A DNA stretch of 30,316 bases from Priapulus caudatus. Lineage: Eukaryota; Priapulida; Priapulimorpha; Priapulimorphida; Priapulidae. Shown in pieces: positions 19,101 to 24,140 of this stretch. The notes beneath the pieces are model-generated. The model was not told the origin of the DNA and made no database searches. It saw only the letters and a program-made list of their open reading frames with translations. Position 1 is the first letter of the stretch, and each line of letters begins with the position of its first letter. The stretch is taken from the NCBI RefSeq assembly GCF_000485595.1, contig NW_014577236.1, forward strand, positions 333,521-363,836, written 5' to 3'. Made by a program: the position numbers and the translations under genes.

Positions 19101-20130
19101 CGTTAGTATTAAAACATTTTTTAATAATATTTCTAATGTTGATTGAACCGTGAAATTTTTAATGTAACGTAATTTTAACCTAAATCAACTGAAAATAACC
19201 TTAGAACCTAGAGCCAAGTATTCCTTTAATGTTTTTATTTTGTAGCATTCACTATGCTGTTAAACGCAAATAATTCAACATCTAGCATACTGACAAAAGC
19301 CTGTGATATGATTAACATGTCTGTCTACGTTAAACTTGGCAAAGAGACCTAAACGTGACAGCGTAAAACGCATCTACTGTATTGAAATCTCGTGTAGATA
19401 AAACGAAACCGCAATAAATGAGCAGCACGTTTCATAAATGCTTACTTTTTCTGCCTGCAGGGTGCGCTAGAGGTTCAGATTGGCGTGAACTGCAATGGCA
19501 TCCATCTGATCAACTACCACACGAAGGTGATGTTCGAAACGTACGCGTTTAAGAGCGTCGAGTGGATGCACTCCGTCGAGCCGCCCTACGTGGAGGTGCG
19601 CGTGCGAGGATCAGCATCCAGACCGCTGAGGATACGTACGAAACAGGTACGATGCTGCATGTGAGCACTCAGCCAACCACCCATCCACCCCGTGACAGTC
19701 GAGCACGACTCCAAGCCCCTCCCCCGACCACACGGTCGTACTAGAGTTGGAAAGTTGCTGGGCGCATCTTCTCCAGCTCGCTTTTCGAGAACCGACGCGG
19801 CATGTGGTGATTAATTTGCCCAGGATGGCAACAGTCTACGGTCGCCTCGGATGGTTCGTTCTCTCTTGTGCATCATACACGAAGCCTTGAAATCTCGGGA
19901 TACGTACGGTATTGCTACTTTTAACATTCCGATCGCTCAATTAAATGATGTGTGACCCGGTCAGGCAGCAGTCAAAGATAATCCTCCCCCCCCCCCGGCC
20001 GCGCGTCTTTCCGTAAACTGCTGCGCCGGAGATCGACCGAGCGTTTACTGTGGTTCGCTATCTCTTGCAGGCGCACGTCATATCGCAGCTGATGACGAAG
20101 CTGTCGCAGCAGCCGCCTGCAGTCCGGTAG
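1317..20130 (+). CDS. KRIT1: KRIT1 (CCM1) orthologue, 13 recognisable coding exons, 5' end outside the window
   Basis: KRIT1 is a scaffold protein with a Nudix-like N-terminal domain, NPxY/F motifs, ankyrin repeats and a FERM domain. In vertebrates it binds Rap1, ICAP1, CCM2 and HEG1 at cell junctions, and its loss causes cerebral cavernous malformations. The exons listed below have GT/AG borders and compatible phases. Their summed length is 1964 nt: 2 nt completing a codon, then 654 codons ending in TAG. The 653 residues compare with about 648 for the matching part of human KRIT1. Clear anchors are the NPLFGS motif, SWAPIHYA and [12 protein letters not shown] in the ankyrin part, DTTVQQ and [11 protein letters not shown] in FERM F1, and [12 protein letters not shown] with [14 protein letters not shown] in F3. 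Exons are GC-rich at third positions, unlike the AT-rich introns. The first 88 or so residues are not visible. An extra phase-0 exon could be hidden in the N gap. Confidence 0.95.
1470..2706. other. Intronic sequence, no recognised feature
   Basis: Part of the 6.8-kb KRIT1 intron. The short frames at 2363-2706 resemble no family that I know. No clear repeat was seen. Confidence 0.5.
2707..2804. mobile_element. 98-bp inverted-repeat element with telomere-like loop
   Basis: The left arm CCTGACCTCTGTTTGACC and the reverse complement of the right end (CCTGACCTCTGTCTGCCC) match over about 27 bases, continuing into CTGGCTCGTT. The loop holds three CCCTAA units, the vertebrate-type telomere repeat read on the C strand. 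No target duplication is clear. It is likely a miniature non-autonomous transposon or a fold-back unit. Confidence 0.6.
2980..3951. mobile_element. 972-bp element with long terminal inverted repeats and TAA duplication, Harbinger-like
   Basis: The left end TGGCCCTGTCACACATTGAC and the right end GTCAATGTGTGACAGGGCCA are exact reverse complements. The arms continue inward, with a few mismatches, through CGATTTAGACAGCGTATGCC to about 55 bases. TAA occurs at 2977-2979 and 3952-3954, a 3-bp duplication as in PIF/Harbinger elements. The interior has no transposase. It has 30-bp direct repeats of a GGACGTATACATAGCGTATT unit (3097-3160), many CGTA-rich inverted segments, and a TATA-box-like TATAAAAAG at 3317-3325. 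Confidence 0.75.
3955..4556. other. Intronic sequence between two elements
   Basis: No coding signal and no clear repeat. The sequence is AT-rich. Confidence 0.5.
4557..4866. mobile_element. 292-bp inverted-repeat MITE (4566-4857) with 9-bp target duplication
   Basis: GGAACTTGT stands at 4557-4565 and again at 4858-4866. The element begins GCTCATAGGGTCTATGTC and ends with the near-exact reverse complement GACATAGACCCTCTCAGC. Further in, CAGGGTACTGCCGGAACG and related blocks repeat in both orientations. The middle contains AGGGTTAGGGTTAGGGAG. There is no ORF of transposase type. A second copy is at 11176-11410. A 9-bp duplication with long inverted repeats is typical of Mutator-like elements. 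Confidence 0.85.
4867..6500. other. Intronic sequence; short GTGC microsatellite at its left end
   Basis: A (GTGC)n tract fills about 4867-4910. Beyond it there are only short frames without family resemblance. Nothing else was recognised. Confidence 0.5.
6530..7070. repeat. Degenerate minisatellite, about 45-55 bp unit
   Basis: A loosely conserved unit built from GCAGAGATGTTGGGATGAG and AAGGTTGCCAAGATAGCAG recurs about ten times, with variants such as GATGCTAGGATAAGGAGG. Unit length varies, so this is an old, diverged array in the KRIT1 intron. Confidence 0.7.
7071..7680. other. Intronic sequence with unrecognised short frames
   Basis: Frames of 79 codons (+, 7124-7363) and 127 codons (-, 7227-7610) overlap each other. 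Neither resembles a family known to me, and neither has KRIT1-compatible splice context. Most likely chance. Confidence 0.4.
7690..7825. repeat. (CA)n / (CGCA)n microsatellite
   Basis: Uninterrupted CA dinucleotides alternate with GCAC tetramers. All frames here are low-complexity Cys-Val or Thr-His strings. Confidence 0.95.
8078..8205. repeat. (TG)n / (TGCG)n microsatellite close to a splice acceptor
   Basis: TG and TGCG units end about 45-60 bp before the acceptor of the 8248 exon. TG-rich tracts near acceptors can influence exon inclusion in other genes; here that is only inference. Confidence 0.9.
8248..8383 (+). CDS. KRIT1: KRIT1 exon, end of the Nudix-like domain
   Basis: The acceptor is ATCGCAACAG before 8248 and the donor is GTAAGT at 8384. 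AC (8248-8249) completes the GAC codon begun at 1469; TT at the end is completed by the G at 12094. The peptide reads [20 protein letters not shown] then [20 protein letters not shown]. It matches the human stretch that ends in a LTARMLIALDKWL-type helix (about residues 128-165). The preceding intron (1470-8247) is nearly 6.8 kb and full of repeats, with a (TG)n tract only about 60 bp before the acceptor. Confidence 0.85.
8415..9231. mobile_element. 817-bp element with about 200-bp terminal inverted repeats
   Basis: The left end ATCAAGAGCGTATTAAGAAT and the reverse complement of the right end (ATCAAGACTGTATTAAGAAT) match, and the similarity continues inward for about 200 bases (left arm to about 8614, right arm from about 9053), for example TCCAATATCACTGCTTGTTA. 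AGC flanks both ends (8412-8414, 9232-9234), a possible 3-bp duplication. The central 440 bases have no recognisable transposase. The same terminus occurs in the 76-bp element at 23537-23612. Confidence 0.8.
9240..10440. other. Intronic sequence with one 142-codon frame of unknown meaning
   Basis: The frame at 9862-10290 (+) shows no motif that I recognise and has ordinary intronic composition, so it is not called as a gene. GTGGCGCCCTCTGTGG at 10231-10246 resembles the CTCF core on the minus strand (AGAGGGCGC). Confidence 0.4.
10448..10508. repeat. Perfect 21-bp inverted repeat (hairpin)
   Basis: The arms at 10448-10468 and 10488-10508 are exact reverse complements (TCAGAAGTAGATAATAGGGA plus one A). 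The 19-nt loop repeats the arm's CTATTATC. A palindrome this clean implies recent origin, probably a minimal MITE. Confidence 0.8.
10871..10905. repeat. Short hairpin
   Basis: CTTAGTTTATTG and CAATAAACTGAG pair with one G-T wobble around a CTGGT loop. Function unknown; it may be chance. Confidence 0.4.
11034..11171. mobile_element. 120-bp MITE (11043-11162) with 9-bp target duplication
   Basis: GACTGTTAG stands at 11034-11042 and 11163-11171. The element begins TAGCTCTAGTAC and ends GTACTAGAGCTA, exact reverse complements. Inside are three 24-bp tandem units (from 11048) of the type CTAGTACGTAGTACATAG, then TATAGCCCTGCGGCGGAG...AGGGCTATAG. A relative without the tandem units is at 25348-25401. 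Confidence 0.8.
11167..11419. mobile_element. 235-bp inverted-repeat MITE (11176-11410) with 9-bp target duplication
   Basis: GTTAGTGAC stands at 11167-11175 and 11411-11419. The termini GCTCATAGGGTCTATGTC and GACATAGACCCTCTCCGC repeat those of the element at 4566-4857, and the interior (TTAGGG units, GGAGTAGGCGTAGG, CTCCCTAGACTCGTTAG) is nearly the same. Its left duplication overlaps the right duplication of the neighbouring 11043-11162 element by five bases. Confidence 0.88.
11570..12115. repeat. Diverged tandem units that include the KRIT1 exon border
   Basis: Four units share a block like TTTTCAGGTNGTTTCGGGGC followed by AAGTGC, at about 11574-11601, 11861-11890, 11969-11998 and 12087-12113. 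The last is the true acceptor and start of the 12094 exon. The inner units also share CATCATGAGCGCGCGTGACT and CCCTAACAACAT, at a spacing of about 110-120 bp; the first unit is about 290 bp upstream. The first unit keeps a complete TTTTCAG/GTAG acceptor; units two and three have lost the AG. Confidence 0.75.
12094..12319 (+). CDS. KRIT1: KRIT1 exon with two NPxF motifs
   Basis: The acceptor is CGCTTCAG before 12094 and the donor is GTGAGA at 12320. G12094 completes a Leu codon, giving [19 protein letters not shown], which aligns with human DKWLDERHAQ...IPALFRP. Next come TTTNPVFSQ, in the position of the human NPAY motif that binds ICAP1, and [12 protein letters not shown], equal to the human NPLF motif that binds the SNX17 FERM domain. 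The first motif has Phe instead of Tyr, as two of the human motifs do. The exon ends in phase 0 at PYKPQ. Its 5' border is the last unit of an intronic tandem array (see 11570-12115). A poly-G tract and the assembly gap follow shortly after. Confidence 0.93.
12345..12395. repeat. Poly-G and GGGGGAATGGGTTT tandem duplication
   Basis: A G run at 12343-12353 is followed by two copies of a GGAGGGGGAATGGGTTT-like unit. This G-rich stretch and the AT-rich DNA after it may explain the assembly break. Confidence 0.7.
12485..13304. other. Assembly gap (820 N)
   Basis: All bases are N. Frames that cross it are artefacts. The gap lies in the KRIT1 intron after the NPLF exon and could hide a phase-0 exon. 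Confidence 1.
13305..13370. repeat. (ATT)n / (ATC)n microsatellite at the gap edge
   Basis: TTATTAATATTATTATTATT grading into ATCATC units, directly after the Ns. Confidence 0.8.
13515..13588 (+). CDS. KRIT1: KRIT1 small linker exon before the ankyrin repeats (probable)
   Basis: ATTATTACAG precedes 13515 and GTGAGC follows 13588. The frame is open through [19 protein letters not shown] and TSSSG. It starts in phase 0, matching the phase-0 end at 12319, and leaves AG, which the T at 13847 completes to Ser. The residues are basic and Ser-rich, like the poorly conserved human linker between the NPYF motif and DDFPLH. The call rests on splice signals and exact phase fit more than on similarity. 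The acceptor's pyrimidine tract is weak. Confidence 0.65.
13847..13996 (+). CDS. KRIT1: KRIT1 exon, first ankyrin repeat
   Basis: The acceptor is GTATTGCAG before 13847 and the donor is GTACGT at 13997. The peptide [19 protein letters not shown], then [20 protein letters not shown] and [11 protein letters not shown], aligns with human WVDDFPLHRSACEGD...LDSDHWAPIHYACW. The PLHKCACAG helix start and the D-x-WAPIHYA consensus mark the ankyrin fold. The exon leaves AT, which G14522 completes to Met, so the reading continues AAMYGQLGAI without a break. Confidence 0.95.
14205..14440. repeat. Tandem repeat, about 50-55 bp unit
   Basis: Three units each carry CTCTCACACACCAATGC, AGTTGAGC and a GACTTT...GAGGTTT segment, then a tail of TTTTAGAGGTTT repeats. 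It lies in the intron between two ankyrin exons. Confidence 0.75.
14522..14678 (+). CDS. KRIT1: KRIT1 exon, ankyrin repeats continued
   Basis: The acceptor is CGCGTGCAG before 14522 and the donor is GTGAGT at 14679. The peptide [20 protein letters not shown], then [20 protein letters not shown] and [12 protein letters not shown], carries two ankyrin units with the consensus TPLHFAA and a LLLNHP ending that matches human ILLNHPETD. The exon ends in phase 0. GC content at third positions is very high, as are the flanking intronic C-rich repeats, so an open reading frame on the opposite strand here is a shadow. Confidence 0.95.
14752..14885. repeat. C-rich minisatellite (CGACCCCTCCCC type)
   Basis: Repeats of GCGACCCCTCCCCTCG and GCGACCCCCTCCCCCTCC, about 16-20 bp each, start roughly 75 bp after the 14678 donor. 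The reverse strand reads as Gly/Arg-rich frames, which are artefacts. Confidence 0.85.
15222..15329 (+). CDS. KRIT1: KRIT1 exon, end of the ankyrin domain and link to FERM
   Basis: The acceptor is GCGTAACAG before 15222 and the donor is GTATGT at 15330. It is phase 0 at both ends (36 codons). [17 protein letters not shown], then [19 protein letters not shown], aligns with human [31 protein letters not shown], with the D-x-DG-KAP turn and the W-x-AC-KLL helix conserved. Confidence 0.92.
15535..15652. repeat. (ATT)n / (GTT)n / (TGC)n trinucleotide tract
   Basis: Mixed trinucleotides such as TTGTTGTTATTGTTGCTGCT fill the stretch, located in the intron before the FERM F1 exon. Confidence 0.85.
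15763..15931 (+). CDS. KRIT1: KRIT1 exon, FERM F1 lobe (first half)
   Basis: A (CT)n pyrimidine tract ending TCTCGCAG precedes 15763 and GTAAGC follows 15931. [40 protein letters not shown] and [15 protein letters not shown] match human VRIYRMDGS...NNTTVQQIMEGMRL...QYFTIWICSENL. This is the ubiquitin-like F1 lobe, which in human KRIT1 helps bind Rap1. The final C is split with the next exon, giving Gln. Confidence 0.95.
16094..16243. repeat. (TG)n / (TGCG)n microsatellite
   Basis: TG dinucleotides with GTGC interruptions, in the intron within FERM F1. The frames across it on both strands are low complexity. Confidence 0.95.
16432..16530. repeat. TATAT-rich tract
   Basis: TATTATATTATATTATATTA followed by a duplicated TATATATACCCCGCTAT and ATTATACCCCGCTATAC segment. 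Confidence 0.8.
16598..16755 (+). CDS. KRIT1: KRIT1 exon, FERM F1 lobe (second half)
   Basis: The acceptor is TGCTTGCAG before 16598 and the donor is GTGAGG at 16756. [18 protein letters not shown] and [20 protein letters not shown] correspond to human LQLKPYHKPLQHVRDW and ETPQLFLRRDVRLPLEVEK. The exon ends in phase 0. Another GTGAG lies five bases upstream (16751) but would break the frame to the next exon. Confidence 0.95.
16810..16968. mobile_element. Inverted-repeat element with hammerhead-like motif
   Basis: The left arm AACAAATTCAAATAATAGGT and the right arm (reverse complement AACAAATTCAAATAAAAGGT) match, followed by TTAAGGGCGTTGTGTTTTAA versus TTAAGGGTGTTTAAGTTTTA. On the minus strand, 16889-16861 reads CTGATGAAGAG...CCTCGAAATCT, with a short hairpin between CTGATGA and CGAAA. 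On the + strand, the right arm has GGAGACATCTCGAAAGCTC (16898-16916). A CTGATGA-hairpin-GAAA order resembles the hammerhead core found in Penelope-like retroelements. An (AT)n tract flanks the left end. Confidence 0.6.
17000..17760. other. Intronic sequence with loosely repeated motifs
   Basis: No coding signal. GATGTGTTGCATAACGATAG and GATATGTTGCATAACAACAG (about 17082 and 17210), each with TACTGT or GTGCACCG nearby, suggest a faint 120-130 bp tandem duplication. Confidence 0.4.
17810..17982 (+). CDS. KRIT1: KRIT1 exon, FERM F2 lobe (start)
   Basis: The acceptor is CTTCTGCAG before 17810 and the donor is GTGAGT at 17983. [20 protein letters not shown], then [20 protein letters not shown], matches human DPLAILILFDEARYNLLKG...TLASLLLQIVYGNYESKK. 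This is the helical F2 lobe. The last two bases AA are completed by A18339 to Lys. Confidence 0.94.
18056..18215. repeat. (TG)n-rich microsatellite
   Basis: TGTGTGCGTGCGTATGTG and related units, starting about 75 bp after the 17982 donor. Confidence 0.92.
18339..18552 (+). CDS. KRIT1: KRIT1 exon, FERM F2 lobe (end)
   Basis: The acceptor is CCCGTGCAG before 18339 and the donor is GTACGT at 18553. [35 protein letters not shown], and [21 protein letters not shown] align with human [31 protein letters not shown] and NCWEIPTYGAAFFTGQIFT. The W-x-x-x-YG-ALFxG segment is the usual end of a FERM F2 lobe. The exon ends in phase 0. Confidence 0.95.
18785..19085. repeat. Old imperfect inverted repeat
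   Basis: GAAAAAAGTTGCGCATTTG...ACAGACCGAGG on the left and, on the opposite strand, GAAAAGTTGTGCAAAAGG...ACAGACCGAGGG on the right. The arms are about 60 bp and diverged. Likely a decayed transposon in the intron before FERM F3. Confidence 0.5.
19461..19646 (+). CDS. KRIT1: KRIT1 exon, FERM F3 lobe (PTB-like)
   Basis: The acceptor is TTCTGCCTGCAG before 19461 and the donor is GTACGA at 19647. It is exactly 62 codons, phase 0 at both ends. [20 protein letters not shown] and [16 protein letters not shown] match human [20 protein letters not shown]...LKYGCFMWQLG. The exon ends RIRTKQ, continuing into AHVISQL like human [13 protein letters not shown]. In vertebrates the F1-F3 groove binds HEG1, and F3 takes part in integrin-related and ICAP1-regulated interactions. 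Confidence 0.94.
19647..20070. other. Last KRIT1 intron
   Basis: 424 bp; donor GTACGA, acceptor TCTCTTGCAG. It holds a C run at about 19986-19997 and nothing else recognised. Confidence 0.8.
20071..20130 (+). CDS. KRIT1: KRIT1 terminal coding exon
   Basis: The acceptor is TATCTCTTGCAG before 20071. [19 protein letters not shown] then a TAG at 20128-20130. It matches the C-terminal helix of human KRIT1 ([22 protein letters not shown]), and the protein ends within a few residues of the human end. The stop fixes the 3' end of the coding region. Confidence 0.93.
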   Translation, partial: AHVISQLMTKLSQQPPAVR

Positions 20131-21100
20131 TAGCCGCTCTACGATCACGCTCCCCGGCAGACGCCGACGTCGCGAGATCGGCACCTGCAGATTGACAGGT
20201 CGACCGACGTGTTGGCCGCAACGTGGTCGCAGAGTCTTCGTCGAGTGTGCGAGGCGTGAGAGGACACTTTGAGCTCGCAGTTTAGGGAAACTGTCGCATT
20301 TGCGCGTCTACGAACAGCATAGGAACAGTTGAGAAGAACTGCATCGGCTGTGGAAGTGATGACAAGGAGAGCTGATTAAGTGCTGTTGGTTTTTGAAGAT
20401 GCACCTGTCAGGATGGAGGAGGGGGGCAGCAAAGGTTATTCGATAGTGGTCATTGCAAGTTTTGAGGTGCAAAATAATGTGATAAGGGACAATTCTGTGG
20501 AATTTGGATGTTCCGTAGTCAAGCGCACCACACATTTTTGTGCTTTGAATAATTGGACCTAACACTTATACAGGTTACATAGGAACATAAGTATTGCAAT
20601 ATGGGCATTGTGATGCCAGGCGCGGTGTTACAGACAACCCATGTTCAGACATCAGGGCTCTGAGATCGTTGCATCACTGGGTTCAACACTTGATTGCACA
20701 AAGAAAAATTATAACTAATAATCATGACAATTGATTTGGTATGTGATCCAGCTTGGTCCTGCAGCTTTGCATTCTCGCTGCTTGTTCTTGCCTTGTTATT
20801 GACTCCAAAAATCTGCGGAGGCAATTTCTGCCATCGAGGAGTCCTCTGGCAGTGTCACCTGGCTTACACGCATGTACGGTGCAACGTGGGCGTCAATGCG
20901 AAACGATAACGGTATTCGGTACAAGCACCGAGCCGTACATCAGGGAATGGCTTGCTTCCGTGAACTCCCGCCGCAGATCTAGACCTGTCTACCTGGTAGC
21001 AGCCGCGGCAACGTCAGTAGATGGATTTGTGTAACCAGGCTTGGCTGAGCAGATGTGCCGCCATGTCTCATTGATACTCCGTACCATGCATCTTTACCAG
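20131..21100 (+). other. Probable KRIT1 3' UTR and downstream sequence
   Basis: No reading frame here looks coding. The sequence directly after the stop is presumably 3' UTR. No AATAAA was found near the stop. The first ATTAAA hexamers noticed are at 21881-21886 and 22537-22542, the second followed by a T-rich stretch, so the transcript end cannot be fixed. Confidence 0.4.
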
Positions 21101-21625
21101 AGTGTATACAACCTTCAAGCAATACCCATTACTCGCATGTAATGCCTGATGATGCCCTAAAGTCTTATTGATACAGATTGCTATTCATAAATAACAGAGG
21201 GAATCGCCTTGTCTGATTGATACTCGATACCATGCCAGAGGGCAACAAAGTGTTGTACGGATACCCAGTGTCACGCATGTGTAACAGAGGGTACGACAAT
21301 GGATCGATGCCAAGTATCGTTCATAGATAACCGAGGGTACTACAGTGCCGTATGGCTACCCATTACCATCTATGTGTACTAGAGGATAATGCTGGATGGC
21401 TACCTAATGGCATGCGTGTATACTAGAAGGTTAAGCTGATGGCTACCTAATGGCATACATGTTTACTAGAAGGTTAAGCTGATGGCTACCTAATGGCATA
21501 CATGTTTACTAGAAGGTTAAGCTGATGGCTACCTAATGGCATACATGTATACTAAAAGGTTAAGCTGATGGCTACCTAATGGCATACATGTATACTAGAA
21601 GGTTATGCTGGATGGCTACCTAGTT
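21100..21625. repeat. Minisatellite with decay gradient, 43-bp unit
   Basis: From 21395 the unit GATGGCTACCTAATGGCATA + CATGTTTACTAGAAGGTTAA + GCT repeats at 21395, 21438, 21481, 21524 and 21567, nearly identical, with a partial copy at about 21611. Upstream, to about 21100, units are recognisable only by CCCAGTGTC, CATGTGTAAC and AGAGGGTA-like pieces. It lies in the KRIT1 3' UTR or just beyond. Confidence 0.85.
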
Positions 21626-21639
21626 CCAAGAAAAGGTTA

Positions 21640-23020
21640 TCTTTTGTGAGATCCACGAGTGCGTAACTCTGTGTTATTCGCACAGCTGCCTCTGGCAAGA
21701 TGGCTATCTAGAGACATGGTAGAGGATGTGTAAGGGAACATGTCTTGCGGGCAATTATCGTGATTGTTTATCACACAAGGTGCAGGTGAATTCCCCCGCG
21801 TGTTATTTCCTTTGTGCTACGGATGACGAATTTGTGCTTGAGAATTTTGGTCCAGATGTGTTTAACAAATACTATCTATCATTAAATGCTTACAGAACTT
21901 AGGCGATTTCTCATCGCCTAGGTCGTGTATTTCACAAGAGGAACGTGCACATTAGGGCCTAAATTGTTTGAATATTTGTCATGCAAACACTTGCAGGCCT
22001 AGCGCATGCTGGCTGTGAGTGGCATTTATGCATTCTGTAGTTTGATATGTATATTTATTTGTAATATACGATTTCTTGTAATCATGGTAATCCGTTGTAT
22101 AGGTGTGAATAGTGCTGAACCTGGACTGACCACTGAGTGGAATGAACGTGTTGTTCAGATGTTTATCTTGGTGGCTGTTTGACAGTCATTGTATATTTAA
22201 AAACGTAGCGTAATTTTTGACATGGGTAAGTCTGTTATAATTATCTACTCATTCCTTTGGTTTTATGCGATTATAAATGGTAAACGTGGGTTAAATGTAC
22301 CTATACACAACTGTAATTAGTCAGATTCCTTGATTTTGATTTCATTCGTGGTCTTCGGCCAGCTCTATGATAAATGTATATTTTCGTATTACTTTCCGTT
22401 GTAAGACATTGCTTATTGCAATTCAGAACTAAACATTTAGTAGACAAGTTAGCATGAAACCTGGTTGAATGGGTAGGAATAATTATGATGAGCTTATTTG
22501 AAAATGTGTGGCTTATTATTCTTATTTTCAGCCATTATTAAAATCGACCAATGTGCAAAGATGTTTTTTTTAAATATTTCATTTATATTTGCCTAAACAA
22601 TAGCTCTTGCTGTGTTTCTGTACAGATTCGGTGTGTATTGTTTATTAGTTGGCTATCAGCGTGTAGTGAGGGTTGCGCTGACTCGCAATACTATACTTTC
22701 GTATAGCAAGTAGGCGAGGACAGTTATTCTACCACATCAACCACATTTATGCCACCACATTTGTCACTTTTTTACTACAGCCGTCTTTCCCCTGTGAAAC
22801 CCGCATCCACGCCCACCTATCTGCTACACCCTCAACCCTGTCTCCCACACACTTTCAGATACGCCTCTTCTGGCGTTTTAGCGTTGTCTGTCTGCTTTCT
22901 CATTCACCTGTTTACCGAAAAGCTCTACCAAGATCTACCACACCTACGGATCTTGCACTTTGAACCCATATTTATACCCGCGGTCGATAGTATAGAGGCA
23001 TGTCCTATAACTGATCGATC
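21640..23020. other. Intergenic sequence, no recognised gene
   Basis: AT-rich with short frames only. Candidate polyadenylation hexamers ATTAAA are at 21881 and 22537. A frame at 22749-23033 (94 codons, Pro-rich start) has no family resemblance. Confidence 0.45.
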
Positions 23021-23025
23021 AAACG

Positions 23026-23128
23026 TCGTGTGAACGCTCTCTTCAAAATCGACCCGTGTCGTTTTTTATCCGGGTCAGTCTCGGATCGTTTTCGACTCGG
23101 CGTTTTCGCTCCGTGTGAACGCGGCTTA
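23026..23128. mobile_element. Fragment bounded by GTGTGAACGC motifs
   Basis: TCGTGTGAACGCTCTC at the left and CCGTGTGAACGCGGCTTA at the right, with GACCCGTGTCG...CGGGTCAG...GGATCG inverted blocks between. The GTGTGAACGCG end resembles the terminus of the 27278-27692 element. Confidence 0.45.
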
Positions 23129-23428
23129 TGTAAACCAGACAACCATTGAAATATCACCAAACCTTTCTATTGCACTTGGAAGTTAATTAGCTTGCTATTT
23201 GATGTGCTTTAATTGATAACAGTGATTTTATCGTAGGTGTGTTCAGCACCATAATATCTACAATGAATTGTGTATATAACTGTTTGAACTTGGTACTATC
23301 TCATATTTCATCTAAAGGAAATTAGTTGCTTGAAATACAGTTAATATTGCATTCAAAAGCCAATATTATTGTCCTTGCCGGTATGGGCATGATATCAGGA
23401 ATCTATCAATACTCCTGATAATATATAT

Positions 23429-23528
23429 CCCCTCATAGCAAACGCCTCCTCTACATTGCGCGTGCGCGGTTAAACATACCCATGCGGCATGCCTATGCGC
23501 AACGTAGAGAGGACGTTTGGCATAGGGG
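23429..23528. mobile_element. 100-bp fold-back element
   Basis: CCCCTCATAGCAAACGCCTC and the reverse complement of the right end (CCCCTATGCCAAACGTCCTC) pair over about 36 bases, continuing TCTACATTGCGC/TCTACGTTGCGC. No target duplication seen. Confidence 0.65.
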
Positions 23529-23536
23529 CTGTATTC

Positions 23537-23612
23537 TATCAAGAGCGTATTAAGTATACTTAATACTTAAATCATGTAAAGCGTATTAAGCATACTTAAT
23601 ACGCTCTTGATA
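23537..23612. mobile_element. 76-bp MITE sharing its terminus with 8415-9231
   Basis: TATCAAGAGCGTATTAAGTA at the left is matched by the reverse complement TATCAAGAGCGTATTAAGTA of the right end, so the palindromic arms are exact for at least 20 bases. The ATCAAGAGCGTATTAAG terminus is the same as that of the 817-bp element. Confidence 0.75.
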
Positions 23613-23640
23613 CTGTGCTACACCCGCACGAGACTTTGCT

Positions 23641-23782
23641 AGGTAACCAACCGCTTACGTAGAAAAACACTGGTTAGTCGATTGCGCCTAGGGAAAGAAA
23701 ACAAGAATATTTTACGTGATTTGCTATCGGTAAAACGGCGTCTTTAACGACACGATAGATGCGTAAGTGGTTAGTAACCTAA
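23641..23782. repeat. Inverted repeat with about 20-bp arms
   Basis: GGTAACCAACCGCTTACGTA and the reverse complement of the right side, GGTTACTAACCACTTACGCA, differ at four positions. The roughly 100-bp middle is AT-rich. Confidence 0.5.
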
Positions 23783-23841
23783 ATAAAAAACCCGTATGTT
23801 GCGACAGACTCCAGCGTGTTTCTGCTGCCAGTTTCGGGTTC

Positions 23842-23872
23842 AAGTCCCGAACGGGGAGAGATTGTTACTTCT
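23842..23872 (+). other. tRNA T-arm-like sequence (B box), isolated
   Basis: TTTCGGGTTCAAGTCCCGAA forms a 5-bp stem around GTTCAAGTCC, a good pol III B box, followed by ACGGGGAG. No A box, D arm or acceptor partner could be found upstream, so it is not a complete tRNA gene. It may be a tRNA fragment or the end of a tRNA-derived SINE. Confidence 0.35.
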
Positions 23873-24140
23873 TTGCGCGTTATGCCACGTGTACAGATAT
23901 CATATGGCACCTACCGCCTCGATTCATATTTTAGAAACCGTCGTGTGACGGTAAGAAGCACTAAGATGTAATAATATATAGCTCGGTGATTAGAAGAGTG
24001 GGTCAGAAACAAATGCGTACTACTGCGCGTGCGTACAACTAAATAGGCCAATCATAATTGTATCCCCCGCGACGAAGTCGGCAGGGATACTATGGTTTCA
24101 TGTCTGTACAGCCGCCGCCGCCGCAGAGATTTCCCCTTCC

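Noticed and set aside
23842-23872. Possible tRNA gene
   Set aside because: Only the T arm and a following G-rich stretch fit. No A box, anticodon arm or paired acceptor stem was found.
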